Shown piece after piece: positions 16,908 through 26,300 of a stretch of DNA of 57,741 bases. The stretch is from Litoribacter ruber (GTDB lineage Bacteria > Bacteroidota > Bacteroidia > Cytophagales > Cyclobacteriaceae): positions 1-57,741 of the forward strand of contig NZ_JAHBGI010000013.1 in the NCBI RefSeq assembly GCF_018500185.1, in the 5' to 3' direction. A program made the translations under genes and the position numbers. Each line of letters starts with the position of its first letter. The stretch's first letter is position 1. Under the pieces are notes generated by a model. That model did not search any database. It was not told the DNA's origin and worked only from the letters and a program-made list of their open reading frames with translations.

Positions 16908-16924
16908 AGTGGTATTTTTATGAC

Positions 16925-18154
16925 ATGGTCAAACAAGTAATTTCTGATTATAACCCGAAAGATTTTGTAAAGATCCTGACATGGGCATGCGATAAACATC
17001 CCTATTCGGCATTTTTCACCAACAACAATATTCCATATCCCCATGATGGATTCAAAAAGGTGCTATTTGCCGGGGATGAGTCTGTAAGCTTTGATGAGAT
17101 AAGAGAAAATGCAGATCTGGTAGGCATCTTATCCTATGATTTAAAAAATAGCTTTGAACAGCTGAAGAGTGAGAATCCTGCCATCCTCAAGCATCCCATA
17201 AGCCTGTTTTTCCGCCCTTCGCTTAAAATTGAATTTACGGAAGGATCCATTATGATACATGCTGCGCATCCCGAGCAAATATGGGCGCAAATTAAAAACT
17301 TTACCCAGGAGCAAAAAGGCACTGCGCTAACCTCTCTTACGGCATTGACGTCAAAGGAACAATATCTCGAGCATGTAGGACGAATCAAAGACCATATTGA
17401 AGAGGGTGATGTATATGAAATGAATTATTGCATGGCTTTTCAGGCTGAGGTGCAAAGCTTATCCCCAATAGATTTATTTTTAAAGCTCAACGCCAAATCC
17501 CCAATGCCTTTTGCGGCGTTTTTAAAAACGAATGACCAGTATTTGATAGGTGCCTCTCCGGAAAGATTTCTCAAAAGAGAGGGTTATAAATTAATTGCCC
17601 AACCCATAAAAGGCACTGCTAAGCGCGGCCAAGATGACCTTGAGGATCAAAAACTGAAAGAGGATCTACTGAATTCAGAAAAGGAAAGAGCGGAAAATCT
17701 GATGATTGTGGACCTGATGCGCAATGATTTGAGCAGGGTTTCCAAAACCGGGTCTGTGGAGGTGGAGGAGCTTTTTGGTATCTACACCTTCAAAAACTTA
17801 CACCAAATGATCAGTACGGTGTCATCCACCCTAAAAGAACCAATTTCCTTTCCAGAAATTATTTCAAAAACCTTCCCCATGGGTAGCATGACCGGTGCTC
17901 CGAAAATCAAATGCATGGAATTGATTGAGAAATATGAGAATTTCAAAAGAGGCTGGTATTCTGGAAGTGTAGGCTATCTGGAAAAATCAGGCGATTTTGA
18001 CTTCAATGTCATCATTAGGAGTATATTCTTTGATGAAAAGGCGGGGCAGTTGTATTTTGCGGTGGGAAGTGCTATTACATTCGATGCGGATGCCGAGGCG
18101 GAGTATGAAGAGTGTTTATTAAAGGCTAAGGCGATAATTGAGGTATTGGGTTAG
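16925..18154 (+). CDS. pabB: Aminodeoxychorismate synthase component I
   Basis: The 409-aa protein belongs to the chorismate-utilising enzymes. The motif PIKGT at residues 227-231 with Lys229 marks 4-amino-4-deoxychorismate synthase (TrpE carries Ala at that position), so it should convert chorismate and ammonia into the precursor of p-aminobenzoate for folate synthesis. Other conserved elements are GDVYEMNYC, GASPERFL, DLMRNDLSRV and the metal-binding FPMGSMTGAPKI. It lacks the N-terminal tryptophan-binding extension of full PabB, common in short Bacteroidota forms. No amidotransferase (PabA) or lyase (PabC) adjoins it here. Confidence 0.92.
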   Translation: MVKQVISDYNPKDFVKILTWACDKHPYSAFFTNNNIPYPHDGFKKVLFAGDESVSFDEIRENADLVGILSYDLKNSFEQLKSENPAILKHPISLFFRPSLKIEFTEGSIMIHAAHPEQIWAQIKNFTQEQKGTALTSLTALTSKEQYLEHVGRIKDHIEEGDVYEMNYCMAFQAEVQSLSPIDLFLKLNAKSPMPFAAFLKTNDQYLIGASPERFLKREGYKLIAQPIKGTAKRGQDDLEDQKLKEDLLNSEKERAENLMIVDLMRNDLSRVSKTGSVEVEELFGIYTFKNLHQMISTVSSTLKEPISFPEIISKTFPMGSMTGAPKIKCMELIEKYENFKRGWYSGSVGYLEKSGDFDFNVIIRSIFFDEKAGQLYFAVGSAITFDADAEAEYEECLLKAKAIIEVLG

Positions 18155-18245
18155 AGACGAGACGGGAGACCGAAGACTGAAGGCCAATTGGCAACTAAGG
18201 GAACAAAGTTATAAAAGTAGCACAAAGACTTCTTTGCGGAGAATA
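18155..18245. repeat. Array-family fragment directly after pabB
   Basis: Starting at the stop codon of pabB are heptads of the form GACGGGAGACCGAAGACTGA, then GGCAACTAAGGGAAC and CACAAAGACTTCTTTGCGGA. These are the same building blocks as in the 4015-5420 array, in a degenerate form. Confidence 0.6.
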
Positions 18246-18277
18246 ATTGTAGTGAATATTTTAAGAAGAGATAAAGC

Positions 18278-18311
18278 ACAAAAAAACCTCGATTCAGGAA
18301 ACCGAGGTTTA
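18278..18311 (-). terminator. Terminator of the NlpE-like gene
   Basis: AAACCTCG (18284-18291) and CGAGGTTT (18303-18310) pair; on the minus strand the stem is followed by seven T residues. It fits the gene at 18350-18838. Confidence 0.75.
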
Positions 18312-18349
18312 AAAAATTAAACTTATCGTTACAAGTATGAAGAAATAAA

Positions 18350-18838
18350 TCAATTTTCCCGTCTAGGTTGTAGATCATAGATAAGGCCGGATTCCTCATC
18401 ATCTTCTACAAGTTTTTCCCTGTCGGCACCCAGCACTCTCAGCTGTCCATTTTCTTGGAGCCAAAAATATCGAGGCGCATCGGTCCCAGGGTTCAGCTGG
18501 TAAACTACCGCTTCAGAATCTCCTCTATAGCCGGTCAGTCGAGCATACACGCCTTCCAACTCTTCCTCAATATCCCCTTGGGCGGTATTTCTATGAATGG
18601 TTTTGATTCTATAATCATTTGTCTCCTGGATGCTATCCTTTTCCAGCCAGAGGGTCACCTCTATTTTATCGCAGTCCACGCAAGGGATTTCCCCTTCAAA
18701 GACTAACCACCGTTCGGTGGTTCTTTCTTGGAGCGGTGCGGCAATTTCTTGCAAGCCACCTTCTCCTTCCCTGTTTTCACCGTTTCCACAGGATGCTAAG
18801 AGGATTACACTAAATAATGCTAATGAAAGTCTATACAT
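18350..18838 (-). CDS. NlpE-like lipoprotein
   Basis: The 162-aa protein has a lipoprotein signal with Cys17 (LLASC). The mature region carries VFEGEIPCVDCDKIEVTLWL, which is the NlpE N-terminal signature GxxPCxDCxGIxTxLxL with the CxxC pair Cys53 and Cys56. NlpE of enterobacteria senses surface contact or copper and triggers the Cpx response, and its CxxC is thought to respond to disulphide state. Only the N-terminal domain is present here, so a sensor for folding or redox stress is a reasonable inference. The gene is transcribed away from dinB and just downstream of the HepT-like pair on the same strand, with a 25-bp gap. Confidence 0.82.
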   Translation of the reverse strand: MYRLSLALFSVILLASCGNGENREGEGGLQEIAAPLQERTTERWLVFEGEIPCVDCDKIEVTLWLEKDSIQETNDYRIKTIHRNTAQGDIEEELEGVYARLTGYRGDSEAVVYQLNPGTDAPRYFWLQENGQLRVLGADREKLVEDDEESGLIYDLQPRREN

Positions 18839-18863
18839 GAATATGAGGTTTTAGTTAAAGAAA

Positions 18864-19202
18864 TTATACTTCCGGCTGTCTGGAATGGGCAGCGGGAATA
18901 TTGATAAATTCTTTAAACCGAAGTTCCTTACTCAGTTTGATATTGATAATTTCCCTTGCCTGCAGGCATGCCATAGAAAAAGATTCGGAAATGACATCCA
19001 CTCTGAATTCGTTGTGGATCATGTTGATTTTGACAGTAAAGCCAAATTTGGATCTGCTCTCGCTGATTATTTTTTTGATGTCGACATAGACATCCATTAA
19101 AAACGGTAGATCTTTTTTATCAAAAGAAAAAGTAGATTTCACTTGGTCTAACAAGGAAGTTTCAGAAAAACTTGGTGAGAAATTGATTGTAGGTTCTATC
19201 AT
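18864..19202 (-). CDS. Hypothetical protein, partner of HepT-like gene
   Basis: I do not recognise this 112-aa protein. It begins MIEPTINFSPSFSETSLLDQ and has a charged, partly helical middle (DIKKIISESRSKFGFTVKIN) and a mixed C-terminus. There is no signal peptide and no transmembrane segment. Its start overlaps the stop of the preceding HepT-like gene by 4 bp, which implies translational coupling. It does not show the GSRARG-type motif of MntA-like nucleotidyltransferases, so it is not the usual HepT partner. Function is unknown. Confidence 0.6.
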   Translation of the reverse strand: MIEPTINFSPSFSETSLLDQVKSTFSFDKKDLPFLMDVYVDIKKIISESRSKFGFTVKINMIHNEFRVDVISESFSMACLQAREIINIKLSKELRFKEFINIPAAHSRQPEV

Positions 19203-19555
19203 GATAATCTATTTTGATAAAGTTCATGTTCGGTAATTATGTCGATAATTTCTTCAAAGTCATTTTGTATCACCCCAAACACCATCTGGTGGTTGGTTTC
19301 GGTAACTTGGTTATAGGTGGCACCGTTAAAATTTTTCAGGTTTGCGATCACCTCCAAATCTTCTGGAAAAGTATTGTGACGGGTAAGTTCATCTGCAGCC
19401 TGTCCGATTTCCTGAAGATTTTCATAAACGGTATCTTTGACCTGTTCATTGGATTCAAAAGTCTGATAATCCATCCCCTTTACTTGGGCGAGTACTTCTC
19501 CTAAAAGATCTACTATCCGTACTAGATGTTGGTTTATTATTTCTTGATTGTCCAT
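19199..19555 (-). CDS. HepT-like (DUF86) protein lacking catalytic residues
   Basis: From the ATG at 19555 (MDNQEIINQHLVRIVDLLGE) the protein is 118 aa. Its pattern HLVRIVDLL..YQTFESNEQVKDTVYENLQEIGQAADEL is close to HepT/DUF86, a helical ribonuclease-toxin fold of MntA-HepT systems. The family core RxxxxH-Y would fall in LKNFNGATYNQV, where neither Arg nor His is conserved, so nuclease activity is doubtful. The gene downstream overlaps it by 4 bp and is not a nucleotidyltransferase. A role as regulator or structural relative is inferred; the homology is by motif reading only. Confidence 0.55.
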   Translation of the reverse strand: MDNQEIINQHLVRIVDLLGEVLAQVKGMDYQTFESNEQVKDTVYENLQEIGQAADELTRHNTFPEDLEVIANLKNFNGATYNQVTETNHQMVFGVIQNDFEEIIDIITEHELYQNRLS

Positions 19556-19668
19556 AGGTAAAACTAACAATAGGAAAAACTATTTGTTTTAATTGAAAGA
19601 TTTATTTTACCAATCAATACCAATTTCGTACCGAGTTTGAAATATACAAGGTTTTTATTAAATAAAAA

Positions 19669-20739
19669 ATGGATGTAAAAAAAATTATTCATGTGGACAT
19701 GGATGCCTTTTATGCATCGGTGGAACAGATGGATAATCCGGAATTGCGGGGAAAACCGCTCGCTGTGGGCGGGAAAAGCGACCGGGGAGTGGTAGCTGCC
19801 GCAAGCTATGAGGCGCGCAAGTATGGCGTAAGATCTGCCATGCCTGGCAAAATCGCGGCATTAAAATGTCCCCACCTTATTTTTATCAAGCCCCGTTTTG
19901 AGAGGTACAAGGAAATTTCCACCCAGATCCGGAGCATCTTCTTGGAGTATACCGACCTGGTGGAGCCGTTGTCCCTGGATGAGGCTTTTTTGGATGTCAC
20001 CATCGCCAAAAAGGGAAAACCTTCCGCCACGTTGATCGCTAAGGAAATCAGGGACAGAATTAAATCGGAGGTGGGTCTAAATGCCTCCGCTGGCATCTCC
20101 TACAATAAATTCCTGGCCAAGGTGGCCTCAGATCTCAACAAACCCAATGGTCAAGCAGTGATCCTGCCCGCCGAAGCCGAGTCTTTTTTGGAGCGGCTGC
20201 CTATTGAGAAATTTTATGGGGTTGGGGAAAAAACGGCCGACAAGATGAAGAAATTCGGTATTTATACCGGCCATCATCTCAAACAGTTTTCCCTACAGTT
20301 TCTGGTCAAGCACTTTGGGAAAGCTGGGGTGCATTACCATGACATTGTGAGGGGAATCCACCTCAGCGAGGTGAAGCCCGACAGGATAAGAAAGTCCATC
20401 AGCGCGGAAAATACCTTCATGAAAGACTTGGATGGACTGGAGCCAATACGGATGGCTTTGGAGCCGATTCTTCAAGATTTGAAAAGACGAATCGAACGGG
20501 TGGAAGCAAAAGGACGGACCATTACGCTGAAAATAAAATATAATGATTTTACCGTGCAAACACGGAGTAAGAGTCTTACTTCTTTTATCCCTGAGGAAAA
20601 GTATGCCGAAATGATTGAAGAATTATTAAATCAGGCCCCGATCAAACAACCGGTAAGGCTATTGGGTTTAGGTATTTCAAACCTTAACCTCTCAGAAAAC
20701 CAGGATTATCAATTAAAGATTGAATACACCGATTTTTGA
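19669..20739 (+). CDS. dinB: DNA polymerase IV (translesion)
   Basis: The 356-aa Y-family polymerase starts MDVKKIIHVDMDAFYASVEQ. The catalytic acidic residues are Asp10 and Asp12 and the pair Asp104-Glu105 within SLDEAFLDVT. The helix-hairpin-helix segment is seen in LPIEKFYGVGEKTADKMKKFGI, and the little-finger domain follows. The C-terminus (NLNLSENQDYQLKIEYTDF) contains no clear beta-clamp-binding QxxLF motif, which distinguishes it from many DinB proteins. It divides direction with the HepT-like gene across a 113-bp AT-rich gap that presumably holds both promoters. A small membrane-protein gene follows 37 bp later. Confidence 0.95.
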   Translation: MDVKKIIHVDMDAFYASVEQMDNPELRGKPLAVGGKSDRGVVAAASYEARKYGVRSAMPGKIAALKCPHLIFIKPRFERYKEISTQIRSIFLEYTDLVEPLSLDEAFLDVTIAKKGKPSATLIAKEIRDRIKSEVGLNASAGISYNKFLAKVASDLNKPNGQAVILPAEAESFLERLPIEKFYGVGEKTADKMKKFGIYTGHHLKQFSLQFLVKHFGKAGVHYHDIVRGIHLSEVKPDRIRKSISAENTFMKDLDGLEPIRMALEPILQDLKRRIERVEAKGRTITLKIKYNDFTVQTRSKSLTSFIPEEKYAEMIEELLNQAPIKQPVRLLGLGISNLNLSENQDYQLKIEYTDF

Positions 20740-20776
20740 AGGTTATTATTTTAACAACCATAAACCTTACTTAGCT

Positions 20777-20962
20777 ATGAAACTAGGGAAAAATTATTTT
20801 GAATTTGGTGTCAAATATGGCGTACCATTGATGATTATAGGTTCCACATTGGCCATGAGAAAAGCCAAAGGACTGGGAAACCTACTTGTTTTCAGTATCG
20901 TGACACCGGCCATGCTGGCCTATGTTTACTCGCTATCCAAAGCCAAAGGCGAGATTGACTAG
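20777..20962 (+). CDS. Small membrane protein
   Basis: From the ATG at 20777 this encodes 61 aa starting MKLGKNYFEFGVKYG. It has two hydrophobic stretches (about residues 16-25 and 35-50) and basic ends, consistent with a small inner-membrane protein. It follows dinB by 37 bp and is followed by a strong terminator, so the two probably share a transcript. No family is recognised; small membrane proteins after repair genes are not a known functional pairing. Confidence 0.55.
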   Translation: MKLGKNYFEFGVKYGVPLMIIGSTLAMRKAKGLGNLLVFSIVTPAMLAYVYSLSKAKGEID

Positions 20963-20983
20963 AAAAAACATAGCATAAAATGC

Positions 20984-21012
20984 AAAAAGACCTCAAACTG
21001 AGGTCTTTTTTT
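20984..21012. terminator. Bidirectional terminator dinB region / tamL
   Basis: AAAAAGACCTC and GAGGTCTTTTT form an 11-bp stem with a 5-nt loop. It lies between the convergent ends of the small membrane-protein gene and tamL, with T runs in both directions. Confidence 0.9.
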
Positions 21013-21014
21013 GT

Positions 21015-23303
21015 TTAGAATGGATAGCCGATCGCAAAGTTAAAGATGAGGTTTTCCCGCCTCCACTCACTGCTGCCAATGTCAAAAGTATTGCCCCAGC
21101 GTTCATTCTCAGGCAGATAAGGACGTCTTATCGGGGTGGCTATATCAAATCGGATCACAAAGAAATCGATGTCTATCCTCGCACCAAATCCGGTACCCAC
21201 CGCCAGTTCCTTGTACCACTGCGAAGAAAATGTACCTCCAGGGAGGGCCTCGTTCTCGTTTTGAAGCCAAATGTTGCCTGCATCCAAGAAGAGGGCCCCT
21301 TTCAGTACTGAAACTATCGGGAAGCGGTATTCAATATTACCTTCCAAGCGGATGTCCCCCGCCTGATCGAAAAATGATCCGATGTCAAACTGCTCAGGTC
21401 TGTAAGTCCCCGGTCCAAGCGACCTGATCCTAAAGGCCCTAATGCTATTTGGCCCGCCTGCAAAGTATTGCTTTACAAATGGCAGAGACACGGAGTTCCC
21501 ATAAGGGATACCCAATCCGCCGAATAGGCGTGTAGCAATAGTGTTATTGGAGTCAATTTTCCAGTAATATCTGAAATCCACATCCCCTCGGGCGTATTGG
21601 GCATAATTAAGCCCAAAAAATGTCGATGGATCTTCTCCAAAAGTCCGGGTGATAAGATTTAAACCATTTCCGGCAATATCAATGGTAGTCCCCACAAAAA
21701 TGCTGTGGGTACGGTGGGCATCCACCATTTGATTATAGTTAAAGGTATAATTGATACCGGCGATGAACTGCTGCTCAAAACTGTTTCTTAAAAACGGGTT
21801 CCCATCAAGAATCGCCTCAAACTCGGGAGAGGCATTGGTCATGTTTACAAAGCTGATGCTGATGGGATTGATCTCGTGGTAGACAAACCTGTTTTGATTC
21901 CAGAAGTAGCCATACGAGGCCAAATAACTATAGAGCCTATACAGGTCCCCCCTGTTCAGGTATTCTGCCCCCAAAGACATTTTTGTTTTGGGCACAGAGT
22001 AGGAAAATCTTTCACTGATCGGAATAGGAAAGATGACTCGGGGAAAAATAAGGTCTGCTTTCAAGCCCAGCTCCAAGGAATTTAGCCCCTGTCGTTCTCC
22101 GGCCGCAATTTGGGTTTCATAGGCGATCTTGGCCGATAGGTTGAGCACCTCGCCCCCATTCCAGAGGTTGCGGTTTTGCAGGGAAACCTGCAGCCCCGGG
22201 CCGGCAAAGTTGTTGGATTTTGAAAGCCCTTGAAGCTCGGCCCTAAGTGCCCTTCTGGTAACTGGCGAGAGGTAAATGTTACCGTCTAGCTTTCCATATC
22301 CATCTTCGGCAATGCTATCCAGCTCAGAGAATCGCACATTTACATATCTATAATTTCCTATACCACTTAGCCTATTCCTAGTCAACCTGGATTGAGTTGA
22401 GCTGTAGGTGTCACCAGGCTGGATCAAAATGTATTCATCCAAAAGGTGTGGCTTGAATACTTTGTTGCCCTGTATGTACTTTTTGTCGTTGATTATTGTG
22501 GTATCCAGTTTTCCCCCGTCTTCAAGTACAGAGTAATTAGGGAAAATCTTAATTTCGTTGATTCTGTAGGGAATGATGCCTGATGAGGGCGCTTCATTTT
22601 TTAACCTTAAAAAAAGGTCGATTTTTTTAGCCTCATCCCCACTTGAATCGGCTTCAAAAATCAGGTAGTCGGAATTGAAATTGTAATATCCTCTGGTTTT
22701 TAATTCGTTGTCGATTCTGATTCTTTCGGCCTGAAGTTTCTGCAAATCAAATCTGTCTCCTGACTTGATGTCAGCTTCCTCGAGGAGTGCTTTCATCTCC
22801 TTTTCGATAGGCAATGAATCCCGGTCGATCTGCACATTGCCGATCAGGTAAGGGGAAGGCAAGTAGGCTTTGAATTCAATTTCGGCAAATTGGTCTTTGC
22901 GGATAACCTCAGAGGATGTCCTGCCAAAGAAGTATCCCATATTTTCCATACGGTTGACCAAAAGCTGTTCGGTTCTCGTGGCACTTATATCGCTTAGGTA
23001 AACGGGCTCTTCCCCCAATCTATTTTTCAGAAAACGGTTAATAAAACCCGGCTTTTCCTGACTGCCTTTGTAATGTGCCCAAAGTCCAATCCGTTGCCCT
23101 AAAAAGGTGCTGTTCGGCTCGGGTAATAAGGAATTGAGCCTTCCCCGTACTTCGTTGAAGTCTCGCACCTCCCCTTCTTTTATATATTCTACCTCAGATC
23201 CCGTGTATAGATACTCCCCTTCGGGAATAAACTTTTTCACGTTACAGGATTCCAGAAGGAAAAAAGTCATGATGGCTATATAGAAAAATAAACTTCTATT
23301 CAT
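21015..23303 (-). CDS. tamL: TamL-type lipidated Omp85 protein
   Basis: From the ATG at 23303 the protein is 762 aa. The start begins MNRSLFFYIAIMTFFLLESC with Cys20, so the protein appears to be a lipoprotein, the hallmark of the TamL branch found in Bacteroidota and Chlorobi. POTRA-like repeats occupy roughly residues 40-340, with motifs such as LIGNVQIDRDSLP. The C-terminal half is an Omp85 barrel, with FAGGPNSIRAFRIRSLGPG (the conserved RxF-like loop 6 region) and a terminal Phe (FNFAIGYPF). Its start overlaps the end of tamB by 8 bp, so the pair is coupled. It should act in outer-membrane protein or lipid transport together with TamB. Confidence 0.88.
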   Translation of the reverse strand: MNRSLFFYIAIMTFFLLESCNVKKFIPEGEYLYTGSEVEYIKEGEVRDFNEVRGRLNSLLPEPNSTFLGQRIGLWAHYKGSQEKPGFINRFLKNRLGEEPVYLSDISATRTEQLLVNRMENMGYFFGRTSSEVIRKDQFAEIEFKAYLPSPYLIGNVQIDRDSLPIEKEMKALLEEADIKSGDRFDLQKLQAERIRIDNELKTRGYYNFNSDYLIFEADSSGDEAKKIDLFLRLKNEAPSSGIIPYRINEIKIFPNYSVLEDGGKLDTTIINDKKYIQGNKVFKPHLLDEYILIQPGDTYSSTQSRLTRNRLSGIGNYRYVNVRFSELDSIAEDGYGKLDGNIYLSPVTRRALRAELQGLSKSNNFAGPGLQVSLQNRNLWNGGEVLNLSAKIAYETQIAAGERQGLNSLELGLKADLIFPRVIFPIPISERFSYSVPKTKMSLGAEYLNRGDLYRLYSYLASYGYFWNQNRFVYHEINPISISFVNMTNASPEFEAILDGNPFLRNSFEQQFIAGINYTFNYNQMVDAHRTHSIFVGTTIDIAGNGLNLITRTFGEDPSTFFGLNYAQYARGDVDFRYYWKIDSNNTIATRLFGGLGIPYGNSVSLPFVKQYFAGGPNSIRAFRIRSLGPGTYRPEQFDIGSFFDQAGDIRLEGNIEYRFPIVSVLKGALFLDAGNIWLQNENEALPGGTFSSQWYKELAVGTGFGARIDIDFFVIRFDIATPIRRPYLPENERWGNTFDIGSSEWRRENLIFNFAIGYPF

Positions 23304-26300
23304 TTTCTTCTTGATTTTCTTCAGTTCTACTAGGTGTATTGTTGGAGTTGTTTTCCCTTCTTTCCCTATCTCTTTTTTCCTTCTCGCCGTTTCTGTTTTC
23401 TTCTTCTTTCTTAGAAATCGGGTTGACAGGATCACCTTGCTTGGAAAGGTCACTTCCCGACCAAAGCTCTCTAAACATGTTGAACTCCCTATTGAATATC
23501 ACCGAAATGCCGGTAACGATGAGTTGGCCATCCACGATACTTTCAAATTGGTTTCTTCTAAAACCTCTAAGCCTGTATCTCCCATTTTCGGTCAGCAAGT
23601 ATTCCACGCTGACATTTCCAATCACTTGGCTGGATTGGTCTTCCATCTGGCTGCTGCCTTCGATATCCATCTGGCTACCTACCTGGACGATGAGGCGGTC
23701 ATCCATCATCCTTTTCCGGGCACTTACGTTAAGCTGGGTCCTATCCTGGGGGGCTCCGGTCTGATAATCCTGGAAACTGTCCAAATCAAAATCCAGCTCT
23801 ATACCGGTACCTCCGAGGAGGTTTCCGGCAAGATCGTTCAGCTGACCGGAGAGCACTTGGCTCACACTTGACCTGGCCAGTGTAGACATTCCGCCGCCGG
23901 TCCCATCCCCACCTGTATCAGGGAAAAACCGGTTTAAAACCAAGAGGGAGAACACCTGTCTATTCAATTCATCTTCCTGTTGGTTGACCTGTTGTACACG
24001 GGTGTACACGTTGCCCCCGATGGCTCCGCGCTGTTCTTCAGGCATATCAAGGCCAAAAGATATTTCGGGTCTTAGCATTTCGCCCTCCACATTCAAGAAC
24101 ACCATAAACGGCAATTCCTGTCTGTAGCGGTTTCTCATATCCGCATCGGCACCCGTAAGCTGGGAGGACATCAATTCAGATGGCGAGGTACGAATCCTAT
24201 AGATGGCACTTATATCTAGCATAGCATCCATAGGGTCACCTGACCAGGTGATCCTTGAACCCTCATAAAGTTCAAACCTTCTGTTTACCAATTGGTAAAG
24301 GCTCATTTCATAATGGCCTTCCATTATTTCATAGGATCCAGACAGATACATCCTACCGTTGGGGTCGATGTCAAAACTAAGGTCTGCCTCTCCCACCACT
24401 CGGAGATTGTCACCACTTCTTTCATCAACGACTACATTGAACTCGGCATTTCTATCGATTCCCAAAATGGAGGTCAACCGGAACCCTGAGAAGTTGGTAG
24501 CTGCCTCAGGGATTTTTCGGGTCATGATATCATCTGGGTCGGAGCGGTTCACAAATATTACCGTGCCGTCTCTTTCCACCAAGTCCAATTGGGTTTCCGG
24601 AACTATAAAGGTCAGTTTGGTTCCCTCCCTTACTTTTAGCCTTCCATCAATAACCGGCAGATTCAAGTCCCCACCGATGGTGACATCCGCATCAATTGCG
24701 GCTCTGCCGAAAAAGAGTTCGTTGTCATCACTGGTGGAGTTTATAACCTGAAAATTGGAAGCGGTAAGTCTGAGGTCAAAAGTTGGGTTGGCCATGTCTT
24801 CGGTTAATACTTCTCCATCCAAGGTAAAGGCATCCCCTTTTTCATCCAAAATGGTGAACTTATTTACATACAGGCCGGAGTTGTCCACCCTCAAATCCTC
24901 TTCTGATAATTTGAATCGGGAATTGAGCTCGGCCACCGTGAATGCCGCCCCGGAAAATTTCAGCACCCCATCGTATTCAAGATCGGCGGTGGTTCCCTGC
25001 ACATCAACGTTGCCGGATAAATATCCTTCACCATTCAACAATTGATCACCGGAAAGGCCTGTAATGACTTCCATCAATACCTCATTGATGTCTAAATTTA
25101 AATTAAGCCTGGCCCCTTCCGGATCGGCTATATAATCTCCTACCAGATCCAAATCAATCCCCCCATCTTTGAGGGCAAGGTTGAAATCATATTGATCTCC
25201 TTCCACTGACTTGGCATCCAGGGATAGGTTGCCCAAAAGCACATCCATCGCCCTGAGCTCATTGATGTTCAGATCGGCCAGGATCCCCGTGGCGCCAAAT
25301 GGCTCCTTGACGACCAGCCTGCCCTTAAGGGCTCCACTAGCAAGCGGTTCATCTGGATTCAACAGGGTCAAGAACGTGCTCAGCTGGAAGTTTTCAAATG
25401 TCACCCCAACATGGTCCTCCTCAATGCCTTCTACCCCACAGGTAATATGCATGCGCTGATTGGCCCGTGACCATATGAAATTGTTGAAATTTATGAATTG
25501 ATCGGCAAGCTGGATTTCGTTGTCCTGGGGTATATCCCAAGTCCGCTTGTTAAACACCAAATCTTCAGGATCAATATGGATACTCAATGTATCCCCCCGG
25601 TAGCCTATATCGGTAGCCAGGTGGATAAGCCGCTCTTCCCCGTCAAAGGAATTGAAATCTATAAACAGCCGGTCTCCTTCCACCTCCCCGCTAAAATATG
25701 TCCTACCCATGGACACAGGCCCCGTCTCGAGGGCCACCAATCCAAAGCCGAAACGCAAGTCATCCCCCACGCCATTGACCCTAAAGCCTATGCTGTCAAT
25801 TTCCAGATTGCTGTAATTGACATATGGGAGCAGCATTTCGGCGGCAAATATATTTTCTGCTTCATTGAAATCCACTTCCAGAAAAAGAGAATCCATTTCC
25901 TCCAGCCCGGGGAGAAAGACCTCATTCAGCAATTGCGTCTGCCAAAATGCCATTTCCATCCGCATTTCCACCGGTTTCCCGATTGTATCTGTGTACACCG
26001 AATCGGAAAGGTATGTTCTAAACTGCCGCTGGATTCCGGCCACCAGTTCTTCAGGTGATGAATTTGATCTCAATTTGGTAAAAAGCATTTCGCTGCTTAG
26101 GTCCACGCTTGTTGAGTCTTCCTTAATCCTAGCCGTCAGACCAAATGGACCCAAGGAATACAGTCTTCTTTCTTTTAAAATTGCGCCTTCCTCAATTCGG
26201 GCCGTGACATTATAATCCTCCAAATTCCCTTCAAATGTGGCTGTGAGGTACCCACTTGCCCTCAAGATGTCGCTGGTCATACCTAATTCATATAAATCAG

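Noticed and set aside
18864-19555. Functional HepT-MntA toxin-antitoxin system
   Set aside because: The HepT-like protein lacks the catalytic Arg/His pair and the partner is not a nucleotidyltransferase.
23311-23871. Plus-strand frames within tamB
   Set aside because: They are antisense to the clear TamB C-terminal domain and have no independent support.
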